In this document: piece by piece, positions 47,561 to 55,378 of the stretch
How the letters are laid out: each line of letters starts with the position of its first letter
Numbering within the stretch: position 1 is the stretch's first letter
Source: Bdellovibrio sp. ZAP7
Lineage (GTDB): Bacteria; Bdellovibrionota; FAC87; UBA2466
DNA: 62,364 nucleotides
Reading direction: 5' to 3'
Assembly (NCBI GenBank): GCA_945878405.1
Contig: CAMCTJ010000011.1
Location: 1 to 62,364, forward strand
Made by a program: the position numbers and the translations under genes
Notes under the pieces: model-generated
Told to the model about the DNA's origin: nothing
Databases searched by the model: none
Seen by the model: the letters and a program-made list of their open reading frames with translations, nothing else

Positions 47561-47575
47561 CGGAAGATCCCTTAC
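47547..47575 (+). terminator. Terminator hairpin overlapping the S9 peptidase stop codon
   Basis: A perfect 11-base-pair stem (AGGGATCTTCC at 47547-47557 with GGAAGATCCCT at 47562-47572) closes the loop TAAC, which contains the TAA stop codon. The following TTACTTAATTCTT is only moderately T-rich. Confidence 0.5.
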
Positions 47576-47907
47576 TTAATTCTTACTGAAGCTTTAGTTA
47601 AAATCGATTTGTTGTTTCGAGTTGTTATCTAGGTTGTGTCTCAAGCTGTTTAATCTAAATTGTGCTTTCAAAGTTGCTTATTCTTAAGTTGTTTTTGTGT
47701 CAGCTTCTGTCTTCTAGTAACTGCACCGGCTGTGCCAAACGAAACTCACTAGAAATGAGGCGGAATTTAAAATCGGCTCAATTCAATTTTGACTAGAATA
47801 CAGACACCCCCTATCCACCCCCAACACAACACAATAAAATCAATTAGTTAGACAGTCAGAAAAAGTGACAATGGGTTTTAGGCGAGTTGTATACAGCTTA
47901 AACGAAA
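47573..47907. other. 335-base intergenic region with degenerate GTTGTT repeats
   Basis: No convincing gene. Between 47605 and 47700 short GTTGTT-like words recur at irregular 10-15-base spacing (47611, 47621, 47632, 47645, 47660, 47673, 47688), each embedded in AT-rich sequence. Beyond this, 47701-47907 holds nothing recognisable except a TTGACT near 47799 without a good -10. The region separates two convergent genes. Confidence 0.4.
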
Positions 47908-48885
47908 TTAACCTTCGATTTCCCAAACGGCTTGAAGTCCAAAAGTGTGAAAGCCCACAGGCGTTGCCATGAAAGCTCCCGAATATCGAGCACGAAGCGA
48001 TAAACTGCTGGTTTCCCCGATAGAAAACTTGTAACCGACCCCCGCTAATCCCCAAATACCAGAAACATCAGAGGCCGAAGCAACACTGTTGGACGAGACC
48101 ACACTGTCTGCATTGTCTATCCCAATTCCCATGGAGTACTGAAAGCCTCCTAAAACATAAAAGGCACTACTGATGGGGATTTCGCCAGTCACTGCCATAT
48201 CTAAAAATCCAAAACTCAGCAGCTTGTCAGTCCCATTCACTCCTGAATGAACGGTGTAATCCACTTCTGTTCTCAGACGAAAGGTAGGATCTAAAACAAA
48301 CGAAAGGGTTGCTCCTCCCATGAATCCATAACCCGATACAGAATCTTCTGGAGTTTCAACGGACATGAAATCTAAATGACCACCTCCAAAAAATCCGTAA
48401 CTAAAAGTGGGTTGTCTTCCCAATAAAATCCCTTCATCGCTGGGAACTGGAATGGTTTTTCGTTTCTTTTTTGCTTTTCTGACTTTGATGATTTTTCGCT
48501 CGGCTTCTTCTTCTGACTCCTCGCCTTCACTGACCTCTTTTTTCGCAAGTGATTTGGATTCGATCCACCCTTGAACCACTCCTTCTTCAAGTTCCACTTC
48601 TACTTGAACGTACTTTCCTTTTTCTTCTCCGGTGAGGGTCACAAGACTCTTGGCAGGAAGAAGACCTAAGCTTTCGGAATCGGCATAAGGATCTTTTCTG
48701 AGTTCGGTCTCTTTCCGAGTAGAGCTCACATCACTGGGTGAGGCTTCAGAAAGTCCTAACGTTGAAAATACTAACGCTACCAGAACTAGCGTCGCACCCA
48801 AGTAGCTATGAGCTCGACGTGTCTTGTGTGCGGGAACATGTCTATGGGTTCTACTGTTTGAAGAATAAAATCCTTTTTTAAACAT
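47908..48885 (-). CDS. Outer-membrane beta-barrel protein with SH3-like domain
   Basis: 325 residues from the ATG at 48885 (AGGA seven bases upstream). A long basic N-terminus precedes a signal segment (YLGATLVLVALVFSTLGLSEA), then a bacterial SH3-like domain (ELRKDPYADSESLGLLPAKSLVTLTGEEKGKYVQVEVE), an acidic/basic linker (EEAERKIIKVRKAKKKRK), and a glycine/aromatic-rich C-terminal region (about 160-325) with alternating hydrophobic strands ending FGLQAVWEIEG, like a small outer-membrane barrel. The first 100 bases overlap the end of the upstream methyltransferase gene. Confidence 0.75.
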   Translation of the reverse strand: MFKKGFYSSNSRTHRHVPAHKTRRAHSYLGATLVLVALVFSTLGLSEASPSDVSSTRKETELRKDPYADSESLGLLPAKSLVTLTGEEKGKYVQVEVELEEGVVQGWIESKSLAKKEVSEGEESEEEAERKIIKVRKAKKKRKTIPVPSDEGILLGRQPTFSYGFFGGGHLDFMSVETPEDSVSGYGFMGGATLSFVLDPTFRLRTEVDYTVHSGVNGTDKLLSFGFLDMAVTGEIPISSAFYVLGGFQYSMGIGIDNADSVVSSNSVASASDVSGIWGLAGVGYKFSIGETSSLSLRARYSGAFMATPVGFHTFGLQAVWEIEG

Positions 48886-49901
48886 TGTACGTCCTGGGTG
48901 AAAGTCACGGGTGAACATGAAATATAGAGTATGGTTTTTAGTTGGTTATGTAAAAACCGAGGCAAGCAATCTAGCATCCCCTGCCTTGGTGGATCTAATA
49001 CGAGTGTATCATAATCTCTAATCTCTTGGGGCAATCTTCTAAGCAGGTTGTGGTCTACTTTATCTGCAAAGAACACCGCTTTTGATTCGTGTTCTTCAGT
49101 CCGTTGAATTCGGGCAGACTCGATAGCACTTTGTGACGCGTCAATTCCCCACGCTTTTTCCACGGACGCCAAATAAGCATACGTTAGATTTCCATCCCCA
49201 CAATAAAGCTCTAGTACTTTTTTAGCTTTCTTTTCCCGCATGATCTGAGCGACTCGAGATCTTAAAACTTCATTTTGTCCCGAATGAATTTGAGCAAAAC
49301 CAGAGAAACTATGGGCCACGTTATCGAAGCGATGAACTTTTCCATCTCTTCCCAGATACAATTCAATCTTAGTGACTTCATTGGAAGTACCTAGGTTTTC
49401 AGAACGAATCTTTTGAATCTCCTCGTTAATCCCAGGAGCTGCTACTTTACATTCTTCAATATCGACCAGTTCATGAGTTTTCTTTTTGAAAAACCCAACT
49501 GTTTTCCCGAGCTGTCTGACTTGAATTCGGTTTCGATAAAAAAGATTTTGCTCTGCTTTCTGAATCGGCAGTAACTCTACTGGGCGTAATTCCCCTCGTT
49601 CCAAAATATGTTTTACGATTTCTTCCTTAGCAGCAAGCTGGGCTTGGTAATCCCACTGAAGCCAATCGCAGCCACCGCATTTTTGAAAGTATTTACAGAC
49701 AGGTTCAATGCGTTTCCCTGTGGGCTCCACCAATTCAACGATTTCAGCGTCTCGGTACTTCTTTCTTTCTTCTTTGGTTTTAACTTTGACTTTATCGCCC
49801 ACCAAAGCCCCAGGAACAAAATAGATATTACCCTCTAAATCGTATCCGACCCCTTGGCCCTCTAGGCCCATTCGAGTAATTTCAATTTGTGTTTCGATCA
49901 T
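48786..49901 (-). CDS. RlmD/RumA-type 23S rRNA (uracil-5)-methyltransferase
   Basis: 371 residues: N-terminal TRAM domain (about 1-60), iron-sulfur cysteines in CKYFQKCGGCDWLQ with a later CKV, and a C-terminal SAM methyltransferase with LELYCGDGNLT, VLDPPRQGM and the catalytic cysteine in YISCSPVTFTQD, ending DMFPHTRHVELIATW. The family methylates U747 or U1939 of 23S rRNA (or tRNA U54 in some species); which one is not decidable here. It overlaps the flavoprotein gene by four bases and the beta-barrel gene by 100. Confidence 0.9.
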   Translation of the reverse strand: MIETQIEITRMGLEGQGVGYDLEGNIYFVPGALVGDKVKVKTKEERKKYRDAEIVELVEPTGKRIEPVCKYFQKCGGCDWLQWDYQAQLAAKEEIVKHILERGELRPVELLPIQKAEQNLFYRNRIQVRQLGKTVGFFKKKTHELVDIEECKVAAPGINEEIQKIRSENLGTSNEVTKIELYLGRDGKVHRFDNVAHSFSGFAQIHSGQNEVLRSRVAQIMREKKAKKVLELYCGDGNLTYAYLASVEKAWGIDASQSAIESARIQRTEEHESKAVFFADKVDHNLLRRLPQEIRDYDTLVLDPPRQGMLDCLPRFLHNQLKTILYISCSPVTFTQDVQCLKKDFILQTVEPIDMFPHTRHVELIATWVRR

Positions 49902-50521
49902 TTTTTCACCTTTAGTTCTTCAATTAACCACTGAACCAATCCTTTTGATTCGGGGACTTTGATTCGATCTTCTTCCGTAGCTGAGGGATAAAGCTTTACT
50001 CCCCAACTCTGCAATTTTTCGAGACTGTCTTTGAGGGCTGGATGATTCCAAAGCTGTTCATTCATGGCAGGGACCATCAGCACCAAACCAGAAGAACCCA
50101 ACTGATTTGCAATCACAAGATCGACCACATTCTGAGAAAGTGCCAAAGCACTTTTAGAAAGAGTATGCAAAGTTGCGGGACAAACTAAAACCGCATCAAA
50201 AACTTCTAAATACTCAACTCGAGGCCCCGCTGTTAAAACGGGCTTCTCAAGAGTGGCCCATTCAATACTTAAAGGAGTGATGAATTTTCGAGCTTCGGGA
50301 CTCAAGAAAGCTCGAACCTCTGCTCCCTGGCGCCTGATTTCTCGTGCAATTTTAACGGCTTCAGTGGCTCCAATCCCGCCTGAAATAGCGAAAGCTATTT
50401 TTCTACCTTTAAGGGCGCTGCTCAAACGCTTTACTGCGAGGTCCTTCGAGAGCGTTTTTTTCAGTTTTATCAGTTTTTTAGCCACGGCGGCATTCTTAAA
50501 GGTTTTTGAAACATTTCTCAA
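49898..50521 (-). CDS. HFCD-type flavoprotein (CoaC-like) lacking catalytic residues
   Basis: 207 residues. After a basic N-terminus of ~40 residues, IAFAISGGIGATEAVKIAREIRRQGAEV, FITPLS, VCPATLHTLSK and PAMNEQLWNHPA match the FMN-binding fold of phosphopantothenoylcysteine decarboxylase. The catalytic histidine (GHIEL in E. coli Dfp) corresponds to Arg in PRVEY, and the ACGD cysteine motif is absent. The CoaB half is missing. It may bind flavin without decarboxylating, or act on another substrate. It starts the minus-strand pair with the methyltransferase. Confidence 0.7.
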   Translation of the reverse strand: MRNVSKTFKNAAVAKKLIKLKKTLSKDLAVKRLSSALKGRKIAFAISGGIGATEAVKIAREIRRQGAEVRAFLSPEARKFITPLSIEWATLEKPVLTAGPRVEYLEVFDAVLVCPATLHTLSKSALALSQNVVDLVIANQLGSSGLVLMVPAMNEQLWNHPALKDSLEKLQSWGVKLYPSATEEDRIKVPESKGLVQWLIEELKVKK

Positions 50522-50644
50522 CTAGCAAAAAATGTCCCTCCTTTTAAGCACAAAAGCCCCCCTTTTTTCGACAAGAGCCTTGTGGCACCCCCTCCCATTG
50601 TGCTAAAACCCCGGTCTCACAATTAACGCCCGAAGGAGTACGCA

Positions 50645-51055
50645 ATGGGAGAAATTGTTCTATACGCGAAGAAAAGCTGCGTTCAATGCAAGAAAGCAAT
50701 CGCCTTTTTGAATAAAAAAGGGGTCAAGTACCAGCTAAAAGATATCGTTCATGAACCACCCCCACGAAGCCTTTTGGAAAAAGTGATTAAGGCTGAAAAT
50801 ATTTACGCTAGCCTCAATCAAAGAAGCACTACTTATAAAGACAACTCCCTTGGAAAGCGAAGAACTACGAAGAATGAAGCTATTCGCTTGATGCTGAAAG
50901 ATCCTAATCTTATTAAACGACCTTTAATCATCAGAGATAATCGCGCTTATCAGGGATTTGACGAAAAATCCTTGATCGACTTCGTGAACAACTCTCCGGC
51001 AAACCTTTCGATTCCAGTCGTATTGCCTGAAGTTGCTCCAGAAGCAGCTCACTAA
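50645..51055 (+). CDS. ArsC/Spx-family thiol protein
   Basis: 136 residues of thioredoxin-like fold: EIVLYAKKSCVQCKKAIAFLNKKGVKY with CxxC (Cys12, Cys15), then TTKNEAIRLMLKDPNLIKRPLIIRDNRAYQGFDEKSL, matching the ArsC/Spx pattern (RP + cis-proline region). Arsenate reduction, Spx-like regulation and glutaredoxin-like roles cannot be separated. AAGGAG precedes the ATG. A terminator follows. Confidence 0.75.
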   Translation: MGEIVLYAKKSCVQCKKAIAFLNKKGVKYQLKDIVHEPPPRSLLEKVIKAENIYASLNQRSTTYKDNSLGKRRTTKNEAIRLMLKDPNLIKRPLIIRDNRAYQGFDEKSLIDFVNNSPANLSIPVVLPEVAPEAAH

Positions 51056-51068
51056 GTTTGTTTGGAAC

Positions 51069-51094
51069 GGGGGCTTTCTTTAAGCCCCCTGTTT
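51069..51094 (+). terminator. Terminator after the ArsC/Spx-like gene
   Basis: GGGGGCTT (51069-51076) pairs with AAGCCCCC (51082-51089) around a five-base loop, followed by TGTTTCC. Confidence 0.65.
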
Positions 51095-51217
51095 CCTGTG
51101 TCCAGCCTGTATACACCTGTCTCTTTTAAGCTAAAAAATCTCACCAGGTACCCCTTGAAATGATTGAGTTTTTCATGGGCATACGCATTGCATTTTCTCC
51201 CAGTACAGGGTTAATCA

Positions 51218-52060
51218 ATGCCGTCAGAGAAAAAGACATCGAAGTATTTCATCAAGACTAGCACCGAAGGGGCTGAGCCAAGCCTTGTTCTCTTTGATGA
51301 ACGAGGAAACCCCTCTTCGGAAAACCGTCTTCTGGGCGAAAACACAGAAATCCTGCTTTCTATTTTTAACGGTCTTCCCAAGGCGGTCCACCGAAGCTCT
51401 GGAGGACTGATTCTCGTCCAACCTTCCCAACTCGTGCTTACAGATTCAAGTGAAGGAATAATGGATGTTCGAATTAAAGTTTTATTTAAAGAACTAGAAA
51501 GAAACTCCCAGCATCAAATCGTTTCGAAAAAAATTATCACTAGTTCAAAAACGGTTCCTCTCTCAGAGATTAAAGAAGGATTTACGTACGACAATATTCG
51601 TTTTCAGAATTTTGTTCTCGATATGGGGCTTGGGATCATCCCTGTTCATGTTTTATCATTTTATCCAGATTCCCAGGGGCACCTCTGGGCGCTTTTCGTT
51701 CGCCATGATGAGCTGGAAAAATCTCTTGTGGGTTTCGAATCTCGAAATATTTCTATTTATGAAGTGCCTCAAAATCTTTTACGTTCGATTGAGTCTTTAT
51801 CCCATGGTGAAAAAGATTTTCAGTGGGCCAAAGGCCATGTTCGAAAACTGGTCGAACGAGGCGAAACCATTATCCCTGAATTACTTTTGATTGGAAGCTC
51901 AGTTGAAGTGCCGACGGGTCTTTCCTTTACGGGTCTAGAACACCATCTTTTAAGCTGTATCGAAAAGAAACTTTTAACTCCAGACGTCTCTTACTTTATT
52001 CCCAGTACGGAAACGCATGAGCAAAGTTCCCTCGTTCTGCTCGATGAGAACCGCGATTAA
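51218..52060 (+). CDS. Hypothetical protein
   Basis: 280 residues without signal peptide or membrane helix; mixed alpha/beta composition with repeated LVLFDERGN / LVLLDENRD-like ends and SGGLILVQPSQLVLTDSSEG. No family recognised. A weak AGGGTT lies upstream of the ATG. It converges directly with the minus-strand secreted gene, the two stop codons being adjacent. Codon use resembles the neighbours. Confidence 0.65.
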   Translation: MPSEKKTSKYFIKTSTEGAEPSLVLFDERGNPSSENRLLGENTEILLSIFNGLPKAVHRSSGGLILVQPSQLVLTDSSEGIMDVRIKVLFKELERNSQHQIVSKKIITSSKTVPLSEIKEGFTYDNIRFQNFVLDMGLGIIPVHVLSFYPDSQGHLWALFVRHDELEKSLVGFESRNISIYEVPQNLLRSIESLSHGEKDFQWAKGHVRKLVERGETIIPELLLIGSSVEVPTGLSFTGLEHHLLSCIEKKLLTPDVSYFIPSTETHEQSSLVLLDENRD

Positions 52061-52783
52061 TTAATCTCTCTCTAGCACACAGAAACGAGGACTCTGAGCC
52101 GAATCTACTCGAACAAAGAGTTTATTCCCTTCAGCATTAGTGCGGACTAAGTAAGAAAGCTGGTTTGCTTGAGGAAACTGCAATCCTCCCTCTCTGACCG
52201 TCTCCACAGTTTCATCAGAAAGTTTCAAATCAAAAGCTGCTTTTCGACCGTTTTCTACTTCACACTGCCCCGACCACACCCCTGCGCGGATATTGTCGAG
52301 TCTGGGCTGAACGCCCGTTCGAAACTGTTTTTCAAAGTCTGATTGGGGCTCTTCCACTAAACGGCTGACGGGAGTCAGGCCTCTTCCTAGGTTTCTATTC
52401 CTGAAATCATCAAAGCTGCTAGGAATGAATCCGCTTCCATTTAAAAGGGGATTAAATCGGGGATCATTTCCGGGTGAAAAGATCGGGTTAAACTGATCTC
52501 TAAAGAGTCCGTTATTAAAGTTTCTAAAATTACGATTAAAGTTATTAAAGCCGCAGCGGCCACCGTGAATATTCGGCCCACAGAAGTTGCGAGGACCAAA
52601 ATTACGAGGCATGCACCCGATGCAAGGAGGTCGTCTAAACATGCGAGGGAAAGGTCTGCGTCTGAAAGGCCCAAAGAGCATTCGACGAATCGGTCCCCTT
52701 CTAAAGAAAAGCCCAGCTTCAGCAGGTTTCTCAAAAACCCCCAGCATCACTAAGGATAAGCCAATAATGAACAAGTGGCGCAT
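52061..52783 (-). CDS. Secreted Arg/Asn/Phe-rich protein, unknown function
   Basis: 240 residues from the ATG at 52783 (GGAG eight bases upstream), starting a signal peptide (MRHLFIIGLSLVMLGVFEKPAEA). The next ~100 residues are low complexity, first Arg/Pro/Phe (RRRPFPRMFRRPPCIGC), then Asn/Phe/Arg (GFNNFNRNFRNFNNG). The C-terminal ~85 residues look folded, with a cysteine pair (SGQCEVENGRK and PRFCVLERD). No family recognised. Confidence 0.65.
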   Translation of the reverse strand: MRHLFIIGLSLVMLGVFEKPAEAGLFFRRGPIRRMLFGPFRRRPFPRMFRRPPCIGCMPRNFGPRNFCGPNIHGGRCGFNNFNRNFRNFNNGLFRDQFNPIFSPGNDPRFNPLLNGSGFIPSSFDDFRNRNLGRGLTPVSRLVEEPQSDFEKQFRTGVQPRLDNIRAGVWSGQCEVENGRKAAFDLKLSDETVETVREGGLQFPQANQLSYLVRTNAEGNKLFVRVDSAQSPRFCVLERD

Positions 52784-52979
52784 AGACACTCCAACACGAA
52801 TTAATTTCATTGTCGGAGAGTCTCATTTGCAAAAGGGATTCCAGGTTAAAAGACTGATCTCTCAGAGTGATCGCTGCGAGAGGAGAGCCTCACAGAACAC
52901 AGTGACAGTATTTGCTTAGACGAATCGGTGCCAGTTCGACAGGGAGTCTACACCCCAGAATACAGGGAGCTTTCTTTCG

Positions 52980-54308
52980 TTACCCGCGAAGAGATTCGAT
53001 TTCTTCCACTTCCTTAGGCACTGCGCTCGTGAGAACCTGATGGCCTTTTTCTGTAATCAGGATATCGTCTTCGATGCGAACGCCGATGCCTTTAAGCTTC
53101 GCAGGCGCTTTGGAATCAGCTCCAAAATAAAGCCCGGGCTCTATGGTAAAGACCATGCCGGCCTTTAGTTTTCTTGAGTTGGAATAAGTTTCCTCATAGT
53201 ACCGTCCCAAATCGTGCACATCCATTCCGAGCCAATGGCCAGTGCCGTGTGGGTAGTAAGGCCTGTAGGCTTCGCTCTTAATGAGGCTGGCTGTGGTCCC
53301 CTTTAAGACTTTCAAGCGCTTTAATTCTTCCGTTAGGACCTCAACTGCGTGGCTATGGATTTCTTTCAACGTTCGGCCAGGTCGTGCCATCGCGACACAT
53401 TCTTTTTGAGCCAAAAGTACTGATTGATAAACTTCTCTTTGCTCCGGACTAAATCGATTGCCTACCGGGAAACACCGAGTGATATCGGCTGTGTAATATT
53501 CAAACTCAGCTCCGGCATCGATGAGGATCAAATCCTTCTCGGTCATTTTGCGATCGTTATTCACGTAGTGAAGCACGCAGGCGTTTTCGCCAGAGGCTAC
53601 AATAGACCCATAGCCCAGTCTTCCCGCACCCGCTGCTCGAAAACTGTGAAAGAGAGCCGCTTCCAGCTCAAATTCATACATACCAGGCTTGCAATACCGC
53701 ATGGCCTCGGTGTGTGCCTGAGCGGTGATATTGGCAGCGACTTGAAGGCAGGTAATTTCCGAAGACGTCTTAATCAGCCGCATTTCTCCGAGCACTTCAC
53801 TGGGATCACAAATTGTCCAAAGTGATCGCCCCGTTCGGCCTAGTTTTTTCGCGGCTCGGGCCATGAGAAAAAACATGCGCTGATCTTGGAGGGGATTGAC
53901 TCCCACTCGGTAGTAGAGCCTGTCAGCTTTCTGAAGCGCTTCAATCACCGCTTCATCAAAGACGTTACTGTCTTTGGAAGAAAGCGCAGTATCGGCTCCC
54001 AGTTTTTCCCGAGCGCCTTCGAGGCCCAGCATTCGGCCTTCCCAGAGTTCTTTTACTTTATCCCGGGGCTCAACAAAGAGAGTGAAAGGCTTTTTACTTT
54101 GCGGATCAAAAATGCAAGCGCTCTCAGGCTCTTCAAGGCCCGTCAGATAAAAAAAGTTACTGTCCTGACGGTAAGCATGGTGAACATCGTTGTTACGAAT
54201 GAGGTGGGGCGCCGAAAACAAAACTGCAACGCCTCCTTTGATATGCGATAAAAAAGTAGTTCTTCTTTGGTGACGTTCTTTTAGGGAGATGGGTTCTTTT
54301 GATTTCAT
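52980..54308 (-). CDS. pepP: Xaa-Pro aminopeptidase (PepP type, M24)
   Basis: 442 residues: N-terminal creatinase-like domain with the RQDSNFFYLTGLEEPESACIF motif of aminopeptidase P, and the pita-bread catalytic domain with metal ligands in LIDAGAEFEYYTADITR (two Asp), PHGTGHWLGMDVHD (His), TIEPG (Glu) and VRIEDDIL (Glu). It removes N-terminal residues preceding proline. It ends a likely operon with ddl (overlap four bases) and the GshB-like gene. Confidence 0.93.
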   Translation of the reverse strand: MKSKEPISLKERHQRRTTFLSHIKGGVAVLFSAPHLIRNNDVHHAYRQDSNFFYLTGLEEPESACIFDPQSKKPFTLFVEPRDKVKELWEGRMLGLEGAREKLGADTALSSKDSNVFDEAVIEALQKADRLYYRVGVNPLQDQRMFFLMARAAKKLGRTGRSLWTICDPSEVLGEMRLIKTSSEITCLQVAANITAQAHTEAMRYCKPGMYEFELEAALFHSFRAAGAGRLGYGSIVASGENACVLHYVNNDRKMTEKDLILIDAGAEFEYYTADITRCFPVGNRFSPEQREVYQSVLLAQKECVAMARPGRTLKEIHSHAVEVLTEELKRLKVLKGTTASLIKSEAYRPYYPHGTGHWLGMDVHDLGRYYEETYSNSRKLKAGMVFTIEPGLYFGADSKAPAKLKGIGVRIEDDILITEKGHQVLTSAVPKEVEEIESLRG

Positions 54309-55378
54309 AGTTTTTTCTTTAGAGCTAAGTTTAAAAGTTCAGTAACACATTTTTCGTAAGCTAATCCCGAAGCCTGCCACATTTTGGGGTACATGCTAAT
54401 TGGTGTAAAGCCCGGTAGGGTGTTTACTTCGTTTAAGTAAATTTCCTCGGTTTGGTTTTCCAAAAAGAAATCCACTCGAGCAAGGCCCTCACAGTCCATG
54501 ACTTGAAAAACCTTTAAAGCAACTTCCTGAAAGCGTTTCATGAGTTCGGGGCTTAAGTCAGCGGGCACTTTCGTTTTTGCCCCTTCGGCTAAGAGGTACT
54601 TTGCTTCATAGGAGTACCAACCAATTTCTGCATTGGGGATAATTTCACCGGGAATCGCCACTTGCGCTTTATCCCTGCTTCCCAAAACCGCACACTCAAT
54701 TTCTCTTCCGGAAATACCTTCTTCAACCAGAACTTTCGTATCGTATTTAAAAGCATTGGTGACGGCAGCGTGAAGAAGGGCTGGCTGAGTCACTTTGGCC
54801 ACTCCCACAGAAGACCCCATCCGAGAGGGTTTTACAAAGAGGGGATATTTTAATTGGGAAATCGCTTTTGAAAGCGTGTTGAGATCCGAAAGAGACTTTA
54901 GTTCTACAAACGGAGCTACTTTCACGCCTGCGCGCTCACATAAGTGCTTGGTGGTGGCTTTATCCATGCAGTTTGCAGAGCTTGCACAGCCTGAGCCCAC
55001 GTAAGGAACGCCCATAAGATCTAGGAGGCCTTGAAGCGTGCCGTCTTCGCCAAAAGGACCGTGGAGAATGGGAAAGACGACATCAAAGCTTAAGGTTTGG
55101 CCTTCGCAGAGGAGCTGGCCTTTTCCATTTGCAGATAGAAACGGAATGAGGGCTACTTCGGGACGGTTTTCGTTTAGCTTGATTTTATCAGCTCGAAATT
55201 CACCCGTAAAAAAACTGTCTTCTTCTTCTAAATACCAAACGCCTTTACGAGAAATCCCCACAATGAGAGGCGTGAAGAATTTTCTGTCAAAAGCATCAAG
55301 AAGGCATTTGGCAGAAATAAGGGAAATTTCGTGTTCTTCGGATTTCCCCCCGCACAAAAGTAAAACGGTCTTTGTCAT
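54305..55378 (-). CDS. ddl: D-alanine--D-alanine ligase
   Basis: 357 residues from the ATG at 55378, which forms an ATGA overlap with the upstream stop. Ddl motifs: CGGKSEEHEISLISAKCLLDAF, FPILHGPFGEDGTLQGLLDLMGVPYVGSG, KPSRMGSSVGVAKV and ARVDFFLENQTEEIYLNEVNTLPGFTPISMYP. It makes the D-Ala-D-Ala dipeptide of peptidoglycan. It sits between a GshB-like ATP-grasp gene and pepP. Confidence 0.95.
   Translation of the reverse strand: MTKTVLLLCGGKSEEHEISLISAKCLLDAFDRKFFTPLIVGISRKGVWYLEEEDSFFTGEFRADKIKLNENRPEVALIPFLSANGKGQLLCEGQTLSFDVVFPILHGPFGEDGTLQGLLDLMGVPYVGSGCASSANCMDKATTKHLCERAGVKVAPFVELKSLSDLNTLSKAISQLKYPLFVKPSRMGSSVGVAKVTQPALLHAAVTNAFKYDTKVLVEEGISGREIECAVLGSRDKAQVAIPGEIIPNAEIGWYSYEAKYLLAEGAKTKVPADLSPELMKRFQEVALKVFQVMDCEGLARVDFFLENQTEEIYLNEVNTLPGFTPISMYPKMWQASGLAYEKCVTELLNLALKKKL

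Noticed and set aside
50583-50605. TGGCACCCCC... as a second sigma-54 site
   Set aside because: The GC of the -12 element is not ten bases from the GG, so the spacing is wrong.
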